Source of the DNA: an uncultured Clostridia bacterium
GTDB lineage: Bacteria > Bacillota > Clostridia > Oscillospirales > Ruminococcaceae
Reading direction: 5' to 3'
Assembly (NCBI GenBank): GCA_947630845.1
Contig: CANRJB010000019.1
Coordinates: 1 to 36,018 of the forward strand
DNA length: 36,018 nt
In this document: piece by piece, positions 32,640 through 36,018 of the stretch
Layout: each line of letters begins with the position of its first letter
Numbering within the stretch: the first letter of the stretch is position 1
The notes under the pieces: generated by a model
Seen by the model: only the letters and a program-made list of their open reading frames with translations
Database searches by the model: none
What the model was told of the DNA's origin: nothing
Translations under genes and position numbers: made by a program

Positions 32640-34327
32640 AGCATACAGTATTGAAATGGATATGGCACGTAACCGGCAGACATAAGTTGAGCATTGCCGT
32701 GTTGTTGCTGTTGCAGATGATTCTGGGCGTCAGCAGCGTAGCGTTTGCCTTAGTGATGAAAGAGGTAATTGATGCGGCAGTGGAAGGGATGCGGCAGGAA
32801 TTTCTTATATTTTTTCTGGTCGTAGTAGGAATTGCTGCCGGAGATATCATGCTGCGTGCTATGGGACGGCATCTGGAGGAGTATACAAGGGCGAGCATAG
32901 AGAATGCATGTAAAATCAGGCTTTTTTCAGCATTGTTGGAAAAGGAATATGCTCGTGTCACCGGAATGCACTCCGGTGAGTGGCTCAATCGTCTGACTTC
33001 TGATACAGTCGTTTGTGCGAGCGGAGCGGTGGAGATCGTTCCGGGAATTGCCGGAATGTTGGTCAAGATGGTGGGGGCACTGGTAATGATACTGGTGCTT
33101 GAGCCAAGATTTGCCTATGTGTTGCTGCCGGGCGGCACTGTTCTAATCGTACTTACCTATGCATTACGGAAAGTACTCAAACGTCTGCATAAACAAGTGC
33201 AGGAGAAGGATGGTGCAGTACGCATTTTTTTGCAGGAGAGACTGGAACAGTTGTTGATCGTACGGTCGTTTGCGGCGGAGGATATCACACGTCAGAGTGC
33301 ATCCGAACGAATGCAGGCACATAAATCTGCCCGGATGACAAGAATGCGCTTCACCAATGTCTGCAATGTCGGCTTCGCAGGGGCAATGAACGGAATTTAC
33401 CTTCTGGGACTGGGGTACTGTGGTTATGGCATCATGAATGGCAGTTTCAGCTATGGTACACTGATGGCAATTTTGCAGCTGATCGGACAGGTACAATCCC
33501 CCTTCGCTAACATCACGGGTTATCTTCCGAAATTCTATGCTATGACGGCAAGTGCGGAGCGTCTTATTGAGGCAGAACACTTTACGGATGATTGCCCGGA
33601 GGGAGTAAAAGATGAAAAGGAGATACATGCATTTTATCAGGAACTGTCTGCAATCGGTTTGACAGATGCAGATTTTTCTTACCGGGCTGGGGATCATGCA
33701 GTTGTACTGGAGAATATCAGTGTGAGGATACAGAAGGGCGAATTTGTGGCACTGACAGGGCATTCCGGCTGTGGAAAATCTACACTGCTGTTACTTTTGA
33801 TGTGCTTGTATCCACTGAGCAGGGGAGAAAGGTGGCTGCTGCGGCAGGATGGTGAGAAGCTGCCGCTGACAAGTGCATGGCACAGACTTTTTGCCTATGT
33901 GCCGCAGGGAAATCAGCTCATGAGCGGTACGATACGTGAAGTCGTAACTTTTGCAGCAAAGGCGTATGATGAAGAAAGACTTTGGCAGGCATTGCAGATC
34001 GCCTGTGCGGAGGAATTTATCAAAGGGCTTTCAGAGGGACTGGACTACGAGCTTGGTGAACGGGGAAAGGGTTTGTCGGAAGGTCAGATGCAGCGCATTG
34101 CCATTGCAAGGGCGATCTATTGCGGTAATCCCATACTGCTGCTCGACGAGTCCACAAGTGCCCTTGATGAAGAGACGGAACATCGGGTACTCGACAACAT
34201 CCGGCGTATAACGGACAGGACGGTCATTATTGTTACGCACCGTCCGGCAGCACTGCGTGTCTGTGATACGATCATCAGCATGACAGAGGAGGGAATGAAA
34301 GTAAACCATGAAGCAAACAGGATATGA
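32636..34327 (+). CDS. ABC exporter with fused membrane and ATPase domains
   Basis: A 563-residue half-transporter. The N-terminal membrane domain (about 15-300) has several helices, for example SIAVLLLLQMILGVSSVAFA. The ATPase domain has Walker A GHSGCGKST (375-383), a Q-loop in YVPQGNQL, signature LSEGQMQR (480-487) and Walker B LLLDES followed by TSALDEE. It lacks an N-terminal C39 peptidase domain, so it would export the peptide without cutting it. ATGA overlap with the S26-like gene and a 20-base overlap with the next gene mark a tight operon. The probable job is export of the modified peptide, as LanT-like or lasso D proteins do. Confidence 0.93.
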   Translation: MKHTVLKWIWHVTGRHKLSIAVLLLLQMILGVSSVAFALVMKEVIDAAVEGMRQEFLIFFLVVVGIAAGDIMLRAMGRHLEEYTRASIENACKIRLFSALLEKEYARVTGMHSGEWLNRLTSDTVVCASGAVEIVPGIAGMLVKMVGALVMILVLEPRFAYVLLPGGTVLIVLTYALRKVLKRLHKQVQEKDGAVRIFLQERLEQLLIVRSFAAEDITRQSASERMQAHKSARMTRMRFTNVCNVGFAGAMNGIYLLGLGYCGYGIMNGSFSYGTLMAILQLIGQVQSPFANITGYLPKFYAMTASAERLIEAEHFTDDCPEGVKDEKEIHAFYQELSAIGLTDADFSYRAGDHAVVLENISVRIQKGEFVALTGHSGCGKSTLLLLLMCLYPLSRGERWLLRQDGEKLPLTSAWHRLFAYVPQGNQLMSGTIREVVTFAAKAYDEERLWQALQIACAEEFIKGLSEGLDYELGERGKGLSEGQMQRIAIARAIYCGNPILLLDESTSALDEETEHRVLDNIRRITDRTVIIVTHRPAALRVCDTIISMTEEGMKVNHEANRI

Positions 34328-35396
34328 TATGCTCTACCTGACTGCCTGCGCTTTGAATGGCATCAAGCCGGATGCAGAGCGTATCCAGAAAATGGATCTT
34401 GATACACTTTACAAGATGGCGAAATTCCACAGCCTGACAGCTATCGTGGCAATTTCGCTTGAAAAAGGCGGCATAACGCTCCCGGCAGAATGGGCAGAGG
34501 AGAAGGCGAAAGCCATACGCAAGAATATGCTTCTCGATGCAGAGCGCAGTAAGATCTGTCGATGGATGGAGGAAAATGCCATCTGGCACATGCCACTTAA
34601 AGGCGTCATTCTCAAAGAAATGTACCCGGGACTCGGTATGCGGCAGATGTCAGACAATGACATCCTCTACGATGCAGCGCATCAGAAAGAGCTGATGGAC
34701 TACATGAAGTCGCAGGGCTATACCCCCGAAAGCGTCGGAAAAACACACCATGATACCTATTGGAAGCCTCCGGTCTTTAATTATGAGATGCACACGATGC
34801 TATTTGACAGAAGAAGTGAATTTTACACATATTATGCCGATATCCGAAAAAAACTCATCCCGGATGAGGGAAAGCAGTACGGAATGCATTTCACGGATGA
34901 GGACTTCTATGTCTACATGACGGCACATGAATACAAGCACTTCTCCAATGGCGGTACGGGATTGCGTTCGTTGGCGGATCGCTATGTTTACCGGAAGGCA
35001 AAACCGCAGCTTGACGATGCCTATATCCGGCAGGAACAGGAAAAATTGGGAATTGCAGAGTTTGAGGAAAAATCCAGAAAGTTAGCTGAAAAAGTGTTTT
35101 CTGACCCCAACTCTCCCCTCACCGATGTACAGAAGCAGATGCTGCACTACTATCTATTTTCCGGTACGTATGGGACAGTTGGAAATGTGGTGCGTAATAA
35201 GATGAAGGGTGATTCAAAAATTGGCTATATATGGCGGCGAATATTTCCGGATAAGGAGTTTTACCAGACGTATTATCCGTTTTTCTACCGGCACAAGCTG
35301 CTGCTTCCGGCAGCGTGGGCGTTCCGGCTTATCAGGGGAGGGTTGTTCCGCAGCAAAAAGTGGCTTACGGAGCTGAGAGTGTTAGGTAAATTATAA
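34308..35396 (+). CDS. Nucleotidyltransferase family protein (lasso N-like)
   Basis: A 362-residue protein of the PF14907-type nucleotidyltransferase group. It has MPLKGVILKEMYPGLGMRQM followed by SDNDILYD (Asp116 and Asp118 form the metal-binding DxD). The N-terminal helical part and the C-terminal extension (GGLFRSKKWLTELR at the end) are typical of this group. In lasso clusters with a kinase, such as paeninodin and pseudomycoidin, a protein of this family acts after the kinase, and for pseudomycoidin it was reported to add hexoses to the phosphate. A similar job here is an inference. It starts inside the last 20 bases of the ABC gene and is the last gene of the operon. Confidence 0.85.
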   Translation: MKQTGYDMLYLTACALNGIKPDAERIQKMDLDTLYKMAKFHSLTAIVAISLEKGGITLPAEWAEEKAKAIRKNMLLDAERSKICRWMEENAIWHMPLKGVILKEMYPGLGMRQMSDNDILYDAAHQKELMDYMKSQGYTPESVGKTHHDTYWKPPVFNYEMHTMLFDRRSEFYTYYADIRKKLIPDEGKQYGMHFTDEDFYVYMTAHEYKHFSNGGTGLRSLADRYVYRKAKPQLDDAYIRQEQEKLGIAEFEEKSRKLAEKVFSDPNSPLTDVQKQMLHYYLFSGTYGTVGNVVRNKMKGDSKIGYIWRRIFPDKEFYQTYYPFFYRHKLLLPAAWAFRLIRGGLFRSKKWLTELRVLGKL

Positions 35397-35460
35397 CATA
35401 AACATCATGATACTCACCATTGTATTTTGCGCCACACAGGGACAAAAATATAAAATGCTT

Positions 35461-35583
35461 GTTGGGAAAGTTTCCCCAACCCCCTCCGACTGCTTACGCA
35501 GTCAAAAAATCGTCTTACGCCGAAATAGACACAAAGAAGACACCAACATAAACAAGGCAGATATTTCATGTGAAATATCTGCC
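35461..35583. repeat. Cluster of short palindromes
   Basis: Three inverted repeats in 123 bases: GTTGGG/CCCAAC with AAAG/TTTC inside (35461-35480), GACTGC-TTAC-GCAGTC (35488-35503) and a perfect 13-bp stem GGCAGATATTTCA/TGAAATATCTGCC (35556-35583). The gap from 35397 to about 35640 has no gene that I can support; these palindromes and the next terminator are its only structure. Confidence 0.6.
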
Positions 35584-35594
35584 TCAGCCCGTCA

Positions 35595-35623
35595 AAAAAG
35601 TCCAGCTGAACGCTGGACTTTTT
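35595..35623. terminator. Intrinsic terminator, probably of the peptide operon
   Basis: AAAAAGTCCAGC, loop TGAAC, GCTGGACTTTTT: a 12-bp stem with T runs in both directions. It is the only convincing terminator after the nucleotidyltransferase gene, about 200 bases past its stop. Confidence 0.8.
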
Positions 35624-35633
35624 CGTATATAGG

Positions 35634-35642
35634 TGGTATAAT
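35634..35642 (+). promoter_or_regulatory. Extended -10 element
   Basis: TGGTATAAT (TG-N-TATAAT) follows the terminator. The -35 is poor (TGGACT at 35614-35619, within the terminator arm). It would drive the broken antirepressor fragment. Confidence 0.4.
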
Positions 35643-35649
35643 AGAGATA

Positions 35650-35945
35650 AAGGCGGTGAAGAAAATGGTCAGGCAAGAAATGGAAAACAGAAGTCAAATG
35701 GAATCTGGCTGAATAAATGGCTTCACGAACAGGGTGTACTGTATAAACAGGGCAAGGTCTGGCTGCTGTATCAGAAGTATGCAGACATGGGATATGTAAA
35801 GTCAAAAACATACACAGTATCCGACGAGAACGGAACTATATCAGCAAGAATCCTTACTTGTTAGACGCAAAAAGGACGGCTTATGATTTATGAATTGCTG
35901 AAAGAACACGGTATTCTTCCTCTTATGGAGCAGAATACGGACTAG
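35650..35945 (+). pseudogene. Broken phage antirepressor fragment (KilAC domain)
   Basis: The frame reads SNGIWLNKWLHEQGVLYKQG, then KVWLLYQKYADMGYVKSKT, then a TAG (35862-35864) just before TQKGRLMIYELLKEHGILPL. This is the C-terminal KilAC domain of phage antirepressors. The N-terminal half is missing, no start codon lies in this frame, and the TAG replaces a residue that I expect to be Trp. It is a leftover of prophage DNA, not a working gene. Confidence 0.8.
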
Positions 35946-35948
35946 AGC

Positions 35949-36018
35949 ATGTTGACACTATTTAATCCAAGTAAATATAGAAGCAATCTGAATGAACGAG
36001 AGAAAGATAAAATCAAGT
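35949..36018 (+). CDS. Possible gene start cut by the window edge
   Basis: An ATG opens a frame (MLTLFNPSKYRSNLNEREKD) that runs to the window end. No clear ribosome site precedes it. The same bases contain a promoter-like TTGACA (35952-35957), 18 bases, TATAGA (35976-35981), so this may be a promoter for a gene beyond the edge. 23 codons are too few to identify a family. Confidence 0.3.
   Translation, partial: MLTLFNPSKYRSNLNEREKDKIK

Noticed and set aside
35407..35712. 101-codon frame across the palindromes and terminator
   Set aside because: It runs through a strong terminator and three inverted repeats and has no ribosome site.
1..36018. CRISPR arrays, tRNA and rRNA genes
   Set aside because: No regularly spaced repeats and no cloverleaf or rRNA signatures were seen; the only T-arm-like sequence belongs to ssrA.

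Overview
The window looks like chromosome from an obligately anaerobic, low-to-mid GC Clostridia member, most likely a gut or rumen Ruminococcus-type organism (Ruminococcaceae/Oscillospiraceae). The basis is a trimeric electron-bifurcating [FeFe] hydrogenase, Thr-rich exported proteins, purine-rich ribosome binding sites and near-consensus sigma-A promoters with 17-base spacers. The genus is an inference from gene content; no 16S gene is present.

Layout. 97-2626 (minus strand): a patatin-like lipase, a YdbC/PC4-like protein, smpB, an unknown protein and ssrA (tmRNA), so SmpB and its RNA partner share one transcription direction. 2755-3110 is a decayed IS1182-type transposase. 3337-8364 (plus): a duplicated-module membrane protein, a YifB/ComM ATPase, a RodA/FtsW family protein and a VanZ family protein. 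8438-12916 (minus): rtcB, rnz, a 55-residue basic protein and hflX form an RNA repair/processing/ribosome group. It is preceded by a leader with a small peptide ORF and an intrinsic terminator; the leader is present twice as an exact 184-bp repeat around a 271-bp element with inverted ends. 13011-15192: an unknown membrane protein, a lipoprotein, a 127-bp inverted-repeat element and rnpB (RNase P RNA). 15350-16270: a uridine-kinase-family nucleoside kinase. 16371-20848: the hydrogenase operon hydC-hydB-hydA behind a structured leader. 20976-27725: an FMN riboswitch with terminator, then ribD-ribE-ribBA-ribH, a HAD phosphatase and a divergent GyrB/ParE-like subunit. 27852-35396: an exported transglutaminase-like protein overlapping the start of a 50-residue peptide gene, then an HPr-kinase-like protein, a PqqD-like protein, an S26-type peptidase, an ABC exporter and a nucleotidyltransferase. 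35461-36018: palindromes, a terminator, a broken phage antirepressor (KilAC) fragment and the first codons of an open frame that runs off the edge.

The most interesting system is 31019-35396. It carries the accessory proteins known from phospho/glyco-modified lasso peptide clusters (kinase, RRE/PqqD, exporter, nucleotidyltransferase) and a precursor with a lasso-like leader (YxxPxM and TxG). It has no asparagine-synthetase-like lasso cyclase, and its core lacks the Asp/Glu at position 7-9 needed for a lasso ring. This suggests a different ribosomally made, kinase-tailored peptide. The second is the rtcB leader, where a Tyr/His/Asp-rich peptide ORF precedes an intrinsic terminator, hinting at attenuation that senses damaged or uncharged tRNA.

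No tRNA gene, rRNA gene or CRISPR array was seen.
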